DNA of 64,000 nucleotides, taken from assembly GCF_000744375.1 (NCBI RefSeq), contig NZ_JQLU01000005.1, positions 2,465,496 through 2,529,495 of the forward strand. Direction: 5' to 3'. Made by a program: the position numbers and the translations under genes. Below the pieces are notes generated by a model. That model was not told where the DNA came from, searched no databases, and saw nothing but the letters and a program-made list of their open reading frames with translations. Positions 25,417 to 33,186 of this stretch are shown here, piece by piece. Source of the DNA: Carnobacterium gallinarum DSM 4847 (lineage in GTDB: Bacteria; Bacillota; Bacilli; Lactobacillales; Carnobacteriaceae). Positions within the stretch are counted from its first letter, which is position 1, and every line of letters begins with the position of its first letter.

Positions 25417-25772
25417 AGGACAAATTAGACTCACACACAATTTCAAAACAGCTCCAACAAGTTGATGATGAAAAAGTTGAATTATCAAAAAAGAAGACTC
25501 TATGGGAAGAGTATCAGGATCATTGGGATTACATACAGCAACAAGAACAAGATGTATTAGGTGAAGTGGATTATCTTAGCCAACAGACAGCCTCTGCCAG
25601 AGATGCCTCACAACAATTAGACTATTTTGAAGAAGAACGTAGGAAACATAGCCATTTTATTGCCAAGATTGAGGATGAATTTGACCAAAAGAAAAAGAAG
25701 CTTATTACATTAGAAGATGATTTAAATGAAGATTATTTTAAAGCCAAAAAGAAGGAGGCTGCCAATGACTAG
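25413..25772 (+). CDS. Coiled-coil LXG partner (DUF3958/LapA2-like)
   Basis: This 119-residue, strongly charged protein is predicted to be almost wholly coiled-coil. Its position between the small WXG100-like gene and the LXG toxin, with overlaps to both, matches the DUF3958 (LapA2) chaperone slot described for LXG effectors. It likely binds the LXG domain to target the toxin to the Esx/T7SS machine. Secretion machinery genes (EssC etc.) are not in the window. Confidence 0.65.
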   Translation: MKDKLDSHTISKQLQQVDDEKVELSKKKTLWEEYQDHWDYIQQQEQDVLGEVDYLSQQTASARDASQQLDYFEEERRKHSHFIAKIEDEFDQKKKKLITLEDDLNEDYFKAKKKEAAND

Positions 25773-27222
25773 ATTTAACTACACCGAAGTCAAGGCGGCA
25801 TACGCGGCGGTTCAAACGGCACGAGTCACTTATTTACCGACCTTTTCAAAAATCGAAAAAACCGTTGATGAGTTCACCACTTCACCTGATTTAACAGGTC
25901 TTGGTTGGGATGCCGCCAAAGAAGCACTCTCCCCCTATACAGTTGTGTCGAAAGCGTTGTATAATTATCACTGTGACTTCGGTGAAATCTCCGCCGCCTT
26001 TCTCGCTAGTTTTGAAAGTGAAGTTGGCGAAACAACCAAGGTTTTAGATACTGATCAATTAAGAGATTTACAAGATAGACTGAATCGGATCCAACAAGAA
26101 AAAGCTGATTTAATGGAGAATATCGCCACTAATATTTTAAGTGGAATGATGGATACTGCTGGAATTGGTGTTTTTTACAAAGATTTTCAGATTGGACAAA
26201 CCCAGAAAAAAGTCGATTTATTGGAAAAGTACGAAACCTTTGAAACCAATCATGCCAATGATTTTACGGAACTTGTGGCACTTGGAAATGAATTAGAACA
26301 GGCAATGGATGATTTAGGAAAAAGTAAGAGTTTTGATAAGAAAACTGGAGCTTACACCTATGTCGATTGTTCTGGAAAAGACTGGTATAAAAAGATTTCT
26401 GACTATAACACCGCCTCCCCTACTCAGCGGATTGAGATTGTCCAAACGGATGAATATGGCTATGGGTTGAAAGTTTATATCGATGGACATTACAGCAAAC
26501 AAGCTTCGGACAATCTCATGTATGCCCAATCGCAAGACTATTTGAAGGAAATGGGGATGACCGCTGTCACAATGACTGGCGAATTAACCGGTGCATATGA
26601 TGTTTACCGTCTATTCACTGGAAAAGATCCACTAACGGGTGATAAAACAGGGCGCTTAGAAGCGGGACTTTGGACAGCCATCTTGTTATTACCACAAGCC
26701 AAAATGGTCATGGCAGCGAAGGAATTAAAAGCTGGAAATAAGGCACTTAAAGGGTTAAATTTGACAGAAAAAGAATTGAAACTGTTGAATAAAGCTGAGT
26801 ATTTTGAGGATGTTGGGAAACTTGAGAAAGTTAGTGGGACTGGAACACAGATTGGAAAACATTCTGTAGAAACTTTAAATAGAGACCAAACTAGGACAAT
26901 AGTTGAAAATCTTTTAGACAATGGAGAAATAAGCTTAAAAGATTTACAAAATATGATTCCAGAAGGTACTCCAAATACATTTAAGCCTACAGATACAATG
27001 AAAAATGGTGCGAAATATGAATTTCAATTATCTGATGGTCAGAAAGCTATTGTTAGATGGCATGAACCGGATCCTGTTGCAGCAGCCAAGTTTCCAGATT
27101 CAGCATCAGGTTCAAGATGGACAGCTCAAATTAAGATAGGAAATAAACAAGTAACTATTGATGGATTATGGACGAAAAAGCAAAACTTAAATGAAGTTCA
27201 TGTTCCAATTCAAGGGAGGTAA
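25765..27222 (+). CDS. LXG-like type VII secreted polymorphic toxin
   Basis: This is a 485-residue protein with a start at 25765 (MTRFNYTEV) preceded by AAGGAGG. Residues 1-~190 form the helical LXG-like targeting region. Then comes a short beta segment (SGKDWYKKISDYN...KVYIDGHYS), and a pre-toxin linker (ELTGAYDVYRLFTGKDPLTGDKTGRLEAG) like PT-TG domains. The C-terminal ~120 residues are unique to this copy (RWHEPDPVAAAKFPDSASGSRWTAQIK) and should be the toxin. The toxin fold is not identified; an RNase-type polymorphic toxin is plausible. The following gene is the likely antidote. Confidence 0.75.
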   Translation: MTRFNYTEVKAAYAAVQTARVTYLPTFSKIEKTVDEFTTSPDLTGLGWDAAKEALSPYTVVSKALYNYHCDFGEISAAFLASFESEVGETTKVLDTDQLRDLQDRLNRIQQEKADLMENIATNILSGMMDTAGIGVFYKDFQIGQTQKKVDLLEKYETFETNHANDFTELVALGNELEQAMDDLGKSKSFDKKTGAYTYVDCSGKDWYKKISDYNTASPTQRIEIVQTDEYGYGLKVYIDGHYSKQASDNLMYAQSQDYLKEMGMTAVTMTGELTGAYDVYRLFTGKDPLTGDKTGRLEAGLWTAILLLPQAKMVMAAKELKAGNKALKGLNLTEKELKLLNKAEYFEDVGKLEKVSGTGTQIGKHSVETLNRDQTRTIVENLLDNGEISLKDLQNMIPEGTPNTFKPTDTMKNGAKYEFQLSDGQKAIVRWHEPDPVAAAKFPDSASGSRWTAQIKIGNKQVTIDGLWTKKQNLNEVHVPIQGR

Positions 27223-27226
27223 TACA

Positions 27227-27676
27227 ATGGGAAAAGTTATGAAAAAAGAAGATTATTCTGAAATGCCATGGCTGTCTGCAGATAAATTATATTTATTATT
27301 TGAACAAGCTCTCATGGACTTTAAAAATAAAAAATTAACTAAGAAAGAATTTTTTGATATTCTGGACGAATTGATGATGAGGCAAGGAGATACTTACGAA
27401 AACTTAAAAGAACCTTTGAGAAGTAAACTAGATAGTGTTTTATGTAGTTTATGGAATACAGAAAATTATGATGATGTAGATATCATTACATCATTACTAA
27501 TAAATTTAGGATTGAAAAAGACTTATACTAAAATGAAAAAATCTATTAAAGATAATACAAATATATCTTCAGAAATACTTGAAGAAATAGAAGATACCAT
27601 TGAAGAGGTTGGGGATAATATAGAAGATCCTTATCATGATTACATGAAGGAAACAACAGAACCCGATCCCGAATAA
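27227..27676 (+). CDS. Candidate immunity protein for the LXG toxin
   Basis: This 149-residue, acidic, helical protein starts 4 nt after the toxin stop with a GGGAGGT site. It has no recognised family. Small size, acidity and position directly behind a toxin domain are the usual signs of a cognate immunity protein, so the role is inferred from context. Confidence 0.6.
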   Translation: MGKVMKKEDYSEMPWLSADKLYLLFEQALMDFKNKKLTKKEFFDILDELMMRQGDTYENLKEPLRSKLDSVLCSLWNTENYDDVDIITSLLINLGLKKTYTKMKKSIKDNTNISSEILEEIEDTIEEVGDNIEDPYHDYMKETTEPDPE

Positions 27677-27699
27677 TCGATAAAATAAAAAGACACCCT

Positions 27700-28605
27700 A
27701 TGGATGATTTAGGGAACACTAAATCATTTGATAAGAAAACTGGAACTTACACCTATGTCGATTGTTCTGGAAAAGACTGGTACAAGAAGATTTCTGACTA
27801 TAACGACGTCTCCCCTACTCAGCGGATTGAGATTGTTCAAACGGATGACTACGGCTATGGATTGAAAGTTTATATTGATGGACATTATAGCAAACAAGCT
27901 TCGGATAATTTGATGTATGCCCAATCGCAAGACTATTTGAAAGAAATGGGTAGGACCGCTGTCACAATGACTGGAGAATTAACTGGTGCGTATGATGTTT
28001 ACCGTCTATTCACTGGAAAAGATCCGCTAACGGGTGACAAAACGAGTCGTTTAGAAGCTGGACTTTGGACAGCCATCTTGTTATTACCTCAAGCAAAAAT
28101 GGTGATGGCAGCGAAAGAACTAAAAGCTGGAAATAAGGCTCTTAAAGGGTTGAATTTGACAGAAAAAGAATTGAAACTGTTGAATAAATCTGGGTATTTT
28201 GAGGATGTTGGGAAGCTTGAGAAAGCTAGTGGGGCTGGAAAACTAAAAAATCCAGAGATAGGAAATAAACTTGACTATCTTTTCGGAAAAGCCAAGGGAA
28301 ATAAACACAACATTCAAAGGTCACAAACTATGCAAAGTGAGTTAAGTAAGATTGGTATTTATGATACGCCAAGTAGCAGAGAACTTTTGAATAATCATTT
28401 GAAAAATGTAGTGAATGATTCTTCAAATATTTTAAAAATAGAATCTAGGAGCTATATAGCTAAGGAGTTACCTGGTACACCAACAGTAAATTATACAGCT
28501 ACTGTAAGAGAGAGCTTTTTAAAAGGTCCTAACGGAGGCGTAAAAATAGAATCTGTTTGGGATGGAGATAGACTACTAACGATAATTGTTAAAGGTGGGA
28601 AATAA
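27700..28605 (+). CDS. Orphan toxin cassette: 5'-truncated LXG copy with a different toxin domain
   Basis: Its first ~180 residues repeat the middle of the upstream toxin (KSFDKKTGTYTYVDCSGKDWYKK through LLNKSGYFEDVGKLEK), but the LXG targeting region is missing and no ribosome site precedes the ATG. The last ~120 residues are a different C-terminal domain (NPEIGNKLDYLFGKAKGNKHNIQRS...VKIESVWDGDRLLTIIVKGG). This is the layout of orphan modules, which can swap tips with the full-length toxin by recombination. It may be silent as it stands. Confidence 0.65.
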   Translation: MDDLGNTKSFDKKTGTYTYVDCSGKDWYKKISDYNDVSPTQRIEIVQTDDYGYGLKVYIDGHYSKQASDNLMYAQSQDYLKEMGRTAVTMTGELTGAYDVYRLFTGKDPLTGDKTSRLEAGLWTAILLLPQAKMVMAAKELKAGNKALKGLNLTEKELKLLNKSGYFEDVGKLEKASGAGKLKNPEIGNKLDYLFGKAKGNKHNIQRSQTMQSELSKIGIYDTPSSRELLNNHLKNVVNDSSNILKIESRSYIAKELPGTPTVNYTATVRESFLKGPNGGVKIESVWDGDRLLTIIVKGGK

Positions 28606-29106
28606 ATGAATTCTTTTGAGAAAAAATCTTATGAATCAGCGGTTGAACTAGAACAAAGCTTAGATGAAAATTCTTTTTTATTCAGTGAAGAAATTTCTGA
28701 AAGTAACAAATTCATAAAATTTAGTAATAATTTGGTTGACATAGGATTTATTTACTATGATGTAGGTTTGGAGCCCCAGATAAAGTTGTTAACTTTATCA
28801 AATAATATATTCGTAGGAATAAACAGCATTTATGCTTGTCTAGACTATACCACTAAGACTGTATTGTTTGAAGAAAAATTGCCTTCTCTGTTATATGAAA
28901 TAATGATAGATTCAGATTCTAAATATATTGTATTCATTTGTGAATTAGATGTATTTGTTTATGAAAATGGCGGTTCTTTATTATGGAGTATGGGATTTAG
29001 AAATGTAATCGAAGATTACTACTTAGAGGGAACAGAATCCATTGTTATTGAATGTGATGATGGTGATAAAACAACATTTTCTCTAGAGTCAGGAAGGGTA
29101 GAATAA
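28606..29106 (+). CDS. Candidate immunity protein for the orphan toxin cassette
   Basis: This 166-residue protein starts immediately after the orphan toxin stop, with AAGGTGG upstream. It is predicted to be mostly beta-strand (repeated aromatic/hydrophobic alternation such as YIVFICELDVFVYENGGSLLWSM), like small propeller or PQQ/WD-like immunity proteins. No family is firmly recognised. The role is inferred from position. Confidence 0.5.
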   Translation: MNSFEKKSYESAVELEQSLDENSFLFSEEISESNKFIKFSNNLVDIGFIYYDVGLEPQIKLLTLSNNIFVGINSIYACLDYTTKTVLFEEKLPSLLYEIMIDSDSKYIVFICELDVFVYENGGSLLWSMGFRNVIEDYYLEGTESIVIECDDGDKTTFSLESGRVE

Positions 29107-29121
29107 AAAGCACATGCCCCA

Positions 29122-29178
29122 ATAAAGAAAGTCAATAGCAACGTTAGGAGAGCTTAGCGGTCTATTGACTTTCTTTAT
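29122..29178. terminator. Long inverted repeat closing the orphan cassette
   Basis: 17-bp perfect arms (29122-29138 and 29162-29178) lie around a 23-nt loop, shortly after the immunity gene. There is no strong T-run. It probably acts as a terminator-like hairpin. Confidence 0.55.
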
Positions 29179-29280
29179 AGTATTTTACGGATTAGAAGAG
29201 TCATTCTTATCTTTCTCTTTTTATTCTGCTTCTTTTAGAAATTGTTTTATGGCAATTATCTTCATAACTTCCATGGAAAA

Positions 29281-29346
29281 ACATTCTAGCAATGAGTGAT
29301 TCCTATGAGAAACCGATGCAGAAGTAAAGCAGGTATTCTCTAAATG
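29281..29346 (+). pseudogene. Relic of a second LapA1-like gene (3' end only)
   Basis: The stretch is nearly identical to 25351-25418, the last codons of the first small gene, but carries a one-base deletion (GAGAAACCG for GAGAAAACCG) that breaks the frame. It still abuts a copy of the coiled-coil partner gene, so a whole locus copy once stood here. Confidence 0.75.
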
Positions 29347-29946
29347 AAGGACAAATTAGACTCGTATACGATTTCAAAACAGCTCCAACAAGTTGACGAT
29401 GAAAAAGTTGAATTGTCAAAAAAGAAGACTCTATGGGAAGAGTATCAGGATTATTGGCATTACTTACAGCGACAAGAAAAAGCTGATTTAATGGAGACGA
29501 TTGCCACTAATATTTTAAGTGGAATGATGGATGTAGCTGGAATTGGTGTTTTTTACAAAGATTTCCAGATTGGACAAACCCAGAAAAAAGTCGATTTATT
29601 GGAAAAATACGAAACCTTTGAAACCAACCATGCCAATGATTTTACTGAACTTGTGGCACTTGGAAATGAATTAGAACAAGCAATGGATGATTTAGGAAAA
29701 AGTAAGAGTTTTGATAAGAAAACTGGAACTTACACCTATGTCGATTGTTCTGGAAAAGACTGGTACAAGAAGATTTCTGACTATAACGACGCCTCTCCTA
29801 CTCAGCATATTGAGATTGTTCAAACCGATGACTATGGCTATGGGGTGAAAGTTTATATTGATGGACATTATAGCAAACAAGCTTCGGATAATTTGATGTA
29901 TGCTCAATCGCAAGCTTATTTGAAGGAAATGGGTTTCATATCATAA
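29344..29946 (+). pseudogene. Deletion-fused LapA2/LXG duplicate
   Basis: The 200-residue reading frame begins as the coiled-coil partner (MKDKLDSYTISKQLQQVDDEKVELSKKK). After ~38 residues it jumps in frame into the middle of the LXG toxin (EKADLMETIATNILSGMMD), then ends early after MYAQSQAYLKEMGFIS without a toxin domain. The junction lies at a shared CAAGAA stretch present in both parent genes. It is a recombination product and is probably not functional. Confidence 0.75.
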
Positions 29947-30002
29947 ACCAACAAATGGATTCAGCAACTAACGAAGTAGAACTAGAAATGAAGTATCCTT
30001 AA

Positions 30003-30074
30003 TGACAAATTAGGCACATTGAGTACTTTGTCCTATGATTATCAAGAATTAAAAACAGTATTCAGTAAATTTAG
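30003..30074 (+). pseudogene. Relic of a WXG100-like 3' end
   Basis: Translation gives DKLGTLSTLSYDYQELKTVFSK, similar in layout to the DSYEKTDAEIKQVFSK tail of the gene at 25147. There is no start or ribosome site. Confidence 0.45.
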
Positions 30075-30090
30075 TTTTGTGATAAGTAAG

Positions 30091-30128
30091 AAAAGTCCTT
30101 CAATTGTTAAATTGTTGGACTTTTTTTG
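30091..30128 (+). terminator. Terminator at the end of the LXG locus
   Basis: AAAAGTCC...GGACTTTTTTT with an inner CAAT/ATTG stem. Confidence 0.75.
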
Positions 30129-30193
30129 TTTGGCGAGGTTAACAGTTGGCAGAAAACATTATTCGTAGCATAATGAAGTTAATCAGGTGTTTG

Positions 30194-30946
30194 TTATTCG
30201 TTGCTATATTTCTTTAAATAAATTTCAAGAATTAAATCAGCATGAATCATTAAAAAGGCGCGGGAGGTAATGTCATAATTATGAAAGACATTTGTTGGCA
30301 CACCGCTGGCGATGCTGCGATTAGCAATCTTATTCAAGGAATTAGAAGGTGAATTGGTGATGGAAAGAATAGTTCCACCTTTTTGTTTTACTTTTGTAGC
30401 GGAGACCGTTAAGCTTTTTGTTTCGCCACTCATACTCATAAAAATAACTAAATCATCAGATTTAATCAGTTGAGGCAGCAAGTCTAACATATGGGATTCA
30501 TAAATATACATGGAAGGACGGTTTAGTTGGTACAACCGTTTGCTCATATACTCAGCAATTGGTTTTGTTAGACCGACACCAATTAAAAAAAGATTATTGG
30601 CTTGTTTTATTTTTTGAGCGAAGTATTCCAATGTTTCTAATGTTATTAAATCTAATGAATTTTGAAAAAAATTTTTATATTGACCAAGTAAATCTTTTTC
30701 TTTAATGTAAACAGTTTGTGACAGCAAACGATCTGTTTCATATTTGAACTGGGAGAATCCTTGAAAGCCTAATTTTTGCGTCAAACGAATAATTGTAGAA
30801 TTAGAAGAAGCGACTTTGTGAGCTAAGTCTGTAAGATTTAGCTGACTAATTAATTCTGGAGAATTATCCAATTCTAAAAAAACAGCTTTTTCTGATTCGC
30901 TTAATTCAGTAAGTTTATTTTCATATAAATCCATTAAAAGACCCAT
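30194..30946 (-). CDS. RpiR/MurR-family regulator (HTH_6 plus SIS)
   Basis: This is a 250-residue protein with an N-terminal RpiR helix-turn-helix (LTDLAHKVASSNSTIIRLTQKLGFQGFSQFK) and a C-terminal SIS sugar-phosphate domain (LIGVGLTKPIAEYMSKRL, VIFMSMSGETKS). The ATG at 30946 with AAAGGG upstream is preferred over the GTG at 30955, which abuts that site. It is divergent from the PTS-mannosidase operon, so it should respond to a phosphorylated glycoside and control that operon. Confidence 0.88.
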   Translation of the reverse strand: MGLLMDLYENKLTELSESEKAVFLELDNSPELISQLNLTDLAHKVASSNSTIIRLTQKLGFQGFSQFKYETDRLLSQTVYIKEKDLLGQYKNFFQNSLDLITLETLEYFAQKIKQANNLFLIGVGLTKPIAEYMSKRLYQLNRPSMYIYESHMLDLLPQLIKSDDLVIFMSMSGETKSLTVSATKVKQKGGTILSITNSPSNSLNKIANRSIASGVPTNVFHNYDITSRAFLMIHADLILEIYLKKYSNE

Positions 30947-30990
30947 TTTTAACACCCTTTCAAGCTAATATAATTCTATTCTACATGAAC

Positions 30991-31006
30991 TTGGATAATT
31001 ATCCAA
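30991..31006. promoter_or_regulatory. 16-bp perfect palindrome, candidate RpiR operator
   Basis: TTGGATAATTATCCAA lies between the divergent regulator and PTS genes. The binding partner is inferred from position. Confidence 0.6.
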
Positions 31007-31090
31007 ACATTGGATGAAAAAAAGTAGTTTTTATTGTTATATTAAGTGCGTAAAGAAAGCGCATGTAACAAATAGAAAAGGAGAATTAAA

Positions 31091-33094
31091 ATGAATATTT
31101 CTATGATGACACAACCAGAATTAATCAAAGCAAAAACATCTTTAGATACAAGAGAAGCTATTTTAAAAGAGCTAACTGATCTACTTTACCAAAAAGGATA
31201 TATCCAAAATACAGAACAATTTCTTGCTTCAGTATACGAACGTGAAGAACACTCAGAAACAGGAATGGAAAAAGGTTTAGCTATTCCTCATGGTAAAAGC
31301 GCTGCAGTGGTTAAGGCAGGATTTGCTGTAATGACATTAGATAAGCCACTTAAAAAAAGAGCATGGCCATCATTAGACCCTGATAATCAAGTCGATATTA
31401 TTTTCTTATTAGCAATTCCAGAAGCCGAAGCAGGTTCCACCCATTTAAAATTACTTTCTAAACTAAGTACGAATTTAATGGATGATTCTTTTGTTGCCAG
31501 TTTAGAGAAAGCGCATACTTCAAAAGAACTTTATGAATTATTAGTCCAAAAAGATCATGAGTCAATTGAAGAAAAATCAGCTGAACCACAAGTGAAAACT
31601 GATCGATTTATCTTAGGCGTTACTGCTTGTGCAACCGGAATTGCTCATACCTACATGGCTGCAGAAGCCTTAGAAAAGGCAGCTAAAGAGTTAGGTGTTA
31701 CGATTCGAGTGGAAAAACAAGGTGCCAATGGACTTGAAGATCGTGTGACGCGTGAAATGATTGAAGCGGCAGATGGTGTTATATTTGCTGTAGATACAAA
31801 GGTTAAGGGGCGCGAAAGATTTGCTGGAAAACCTTATATTGAAGTTAAGGTGGCAGAACCTTTGAAAAATAGTCAGAGCTTAATTCAACAAGTTCTAAAA
31901 AAACCTCAAGGAATTGTGGCAAGCAGTAGTGTAAGTGAAGAAGATTCATTGACGAGTACCCCTAAAAAAGGCCTTAAATCAGAGTTGATGACGGCAGTTA
32001 TGACAGGGATTTCATACATGATTCCTTTACTTGTAGCAGCAGGTTTGATGCTTGGCATCGCTAAGCTAACTTGGGCGCTAGTACTTGGCATGGACCCTGG
32101 TGCGATTGGTAACGCTGATTACAATGGTGTTGGTGGTTTAATTGAGTTTCTCCACACACTAGATGCTTTTGGTAATATGTTATTTAAATTTATCTATCCC
32201 GTCTTTGCAATGTTTGCAGCTTATTCAATTGCCGATCGAACTGGTTTAATCGCTGGTTTTGCTGGTGGATTATTCGCTGGCGGTTTGCATTATACGTTTT
32301 GGGGTGTTGACGGTGGGATTCCGAGCGGTTTCTTAGGAGCACTTGTTTTAGGTGTAACTGCTGGTTATGTATCCCGTTTCCTAAATGAAAAAATTAAATT
32401 AAGTAAGAATTTAAGCGCCATGAAACCAATGTTCTTGATTCCTGGTTTATCTGTACTAACTATTTTTGTTTTAAATTTATTTATAGTTGATCCTGTGTTT
32501 GGTGGATTAAATAAATTAATCTCAGATGCAATTGTGAGTATGAGTGGTTCAGGTCAATTAGGGTTATCTGCGATTATTGCTGCAGCGACGGCATTTGATT
32601 TAGGCGGACCTATTAATAAGGCAGCTGGTGCGATTGCAATTGGCTTATCAGCAGATCATATTTTCCCACTTACACCTCGGGTTTTAGCGATTGTTATTCC
32701 ACCACTAGGTTTAGGATTGTCAACAATGATTGATCGTTTTGTTGTAAGACGTCGTGTTTACCCACAAGATTTACGAGTAGTTGGTGGAACTTCTTTCTTA
32801 TTAGGATTTTTAGCAATTTCAGAGGGCGCAATTCCATTTATGTTACGCAATCCACTAATTACAATTCCGATTAATGTTGTAGGTGCAATTGCTGGTTCTT
32901 GTACAGCAGTAGCATTAGGTGCAGTTCAATGGTTGCCTTTACCGGCTGTTTGGGGTTGGCCATTAGTAACTAATTTACCGGCCTATTTAATTGGACTATT
33001 AGTCGGTGTATTGGTTGTAGCGTTTGGTAATATCTTTGTTCGCTTTGCAATTATTAAGAAAAAAGAAGCGAACGGTGAAAAAGTTGATAATTAA
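31091..33094 (+). CDS. mngA: PTS fructose/mannosylglycerate-type EIIABC transporter
   Basis: This 667-residue protein carries all three PTS domains. EIIA at ~1-150 has GLAIPHGKSAAV with the phosphorylated histidine. EIIB at ~172-270 has GVTACATGIAHTYMAAEALE with the phosphocysteine. EIIC at ~290-660 is polytopic. Domain order and length match E. coli MngA (2-O-alpha-mannosylglycerate) and the fructose family. Specificity comes from context: a GH38 mannosidase, a GH13_18 phosphorylase and a glycerate kinase follow. It would import and phosphorylate mannosyl- or glucosylglycerate. The gene symbol is tentative. Confidence 0.8.
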   Translation: MNISMMTQPELIKAKTSLDTREAILKELTDLLYQKGYIQNTEQFLASVYEREEHSETGMEKGLAIPHGKSAAVVKAGFAVMTLDKPLKKRAWPSLDPDNQVDIIFLLAIPEAEAGSTHLKLLSKLSTNLMDDSFVASLEKAHTSKELYELLVQKDHESIEEKSAEPQVKTDRFILGVTACATGIAHTYMAAEALEKAAKELGVTIRVEKQGANGLEDRVTREMIEAADGVIFAVDTKVKGRERFAGKPYIEVKVAEPLKNSQSLIQQVLKKPQGIVASSSVSEEDSLTSTPKKGLKSELMTAVMTGISYMIPLLVAAGLMLGIAKLTWALVLGMDPGAIGNADYNGVGGLIEFLHTLDAFGNMLFKFIYPVFAMFAAYSIADRTGLIAGFAGGLFAGGLHYTFWGVDGGIPSGFLGALVLGVTAGYVSRFLNEKIKLSKNLSAMKPMFLIPGLSVLTIFVLNLFIVDPVFGGLNKLISDAIVSMSGSGQLGLSAIIAAATAFDLGGPINKAAGAIAIGLSADHIFPLTPRVLAIVIPPLGLGLSTMIDRFVVRRRVYPQDLRVVGGTSFLLGFLAISEGAIPFMLRNPLITIPINVVGAIAGSCTAVALGAVQWLPLPAVWGWPLVTNLPAYLIGLLVGVLVVAFGNIFVRFAIIKKKEANGEKVDN

Positions 33095-33186
33095 TTAGTT
33101 AGAAATTAGGACAAGCACTTTATGAGTTTGTCCTAATCCTTATTTTAAGAAAATAACGAATTAAGTTTAGGATAGGTGAAATTGTT

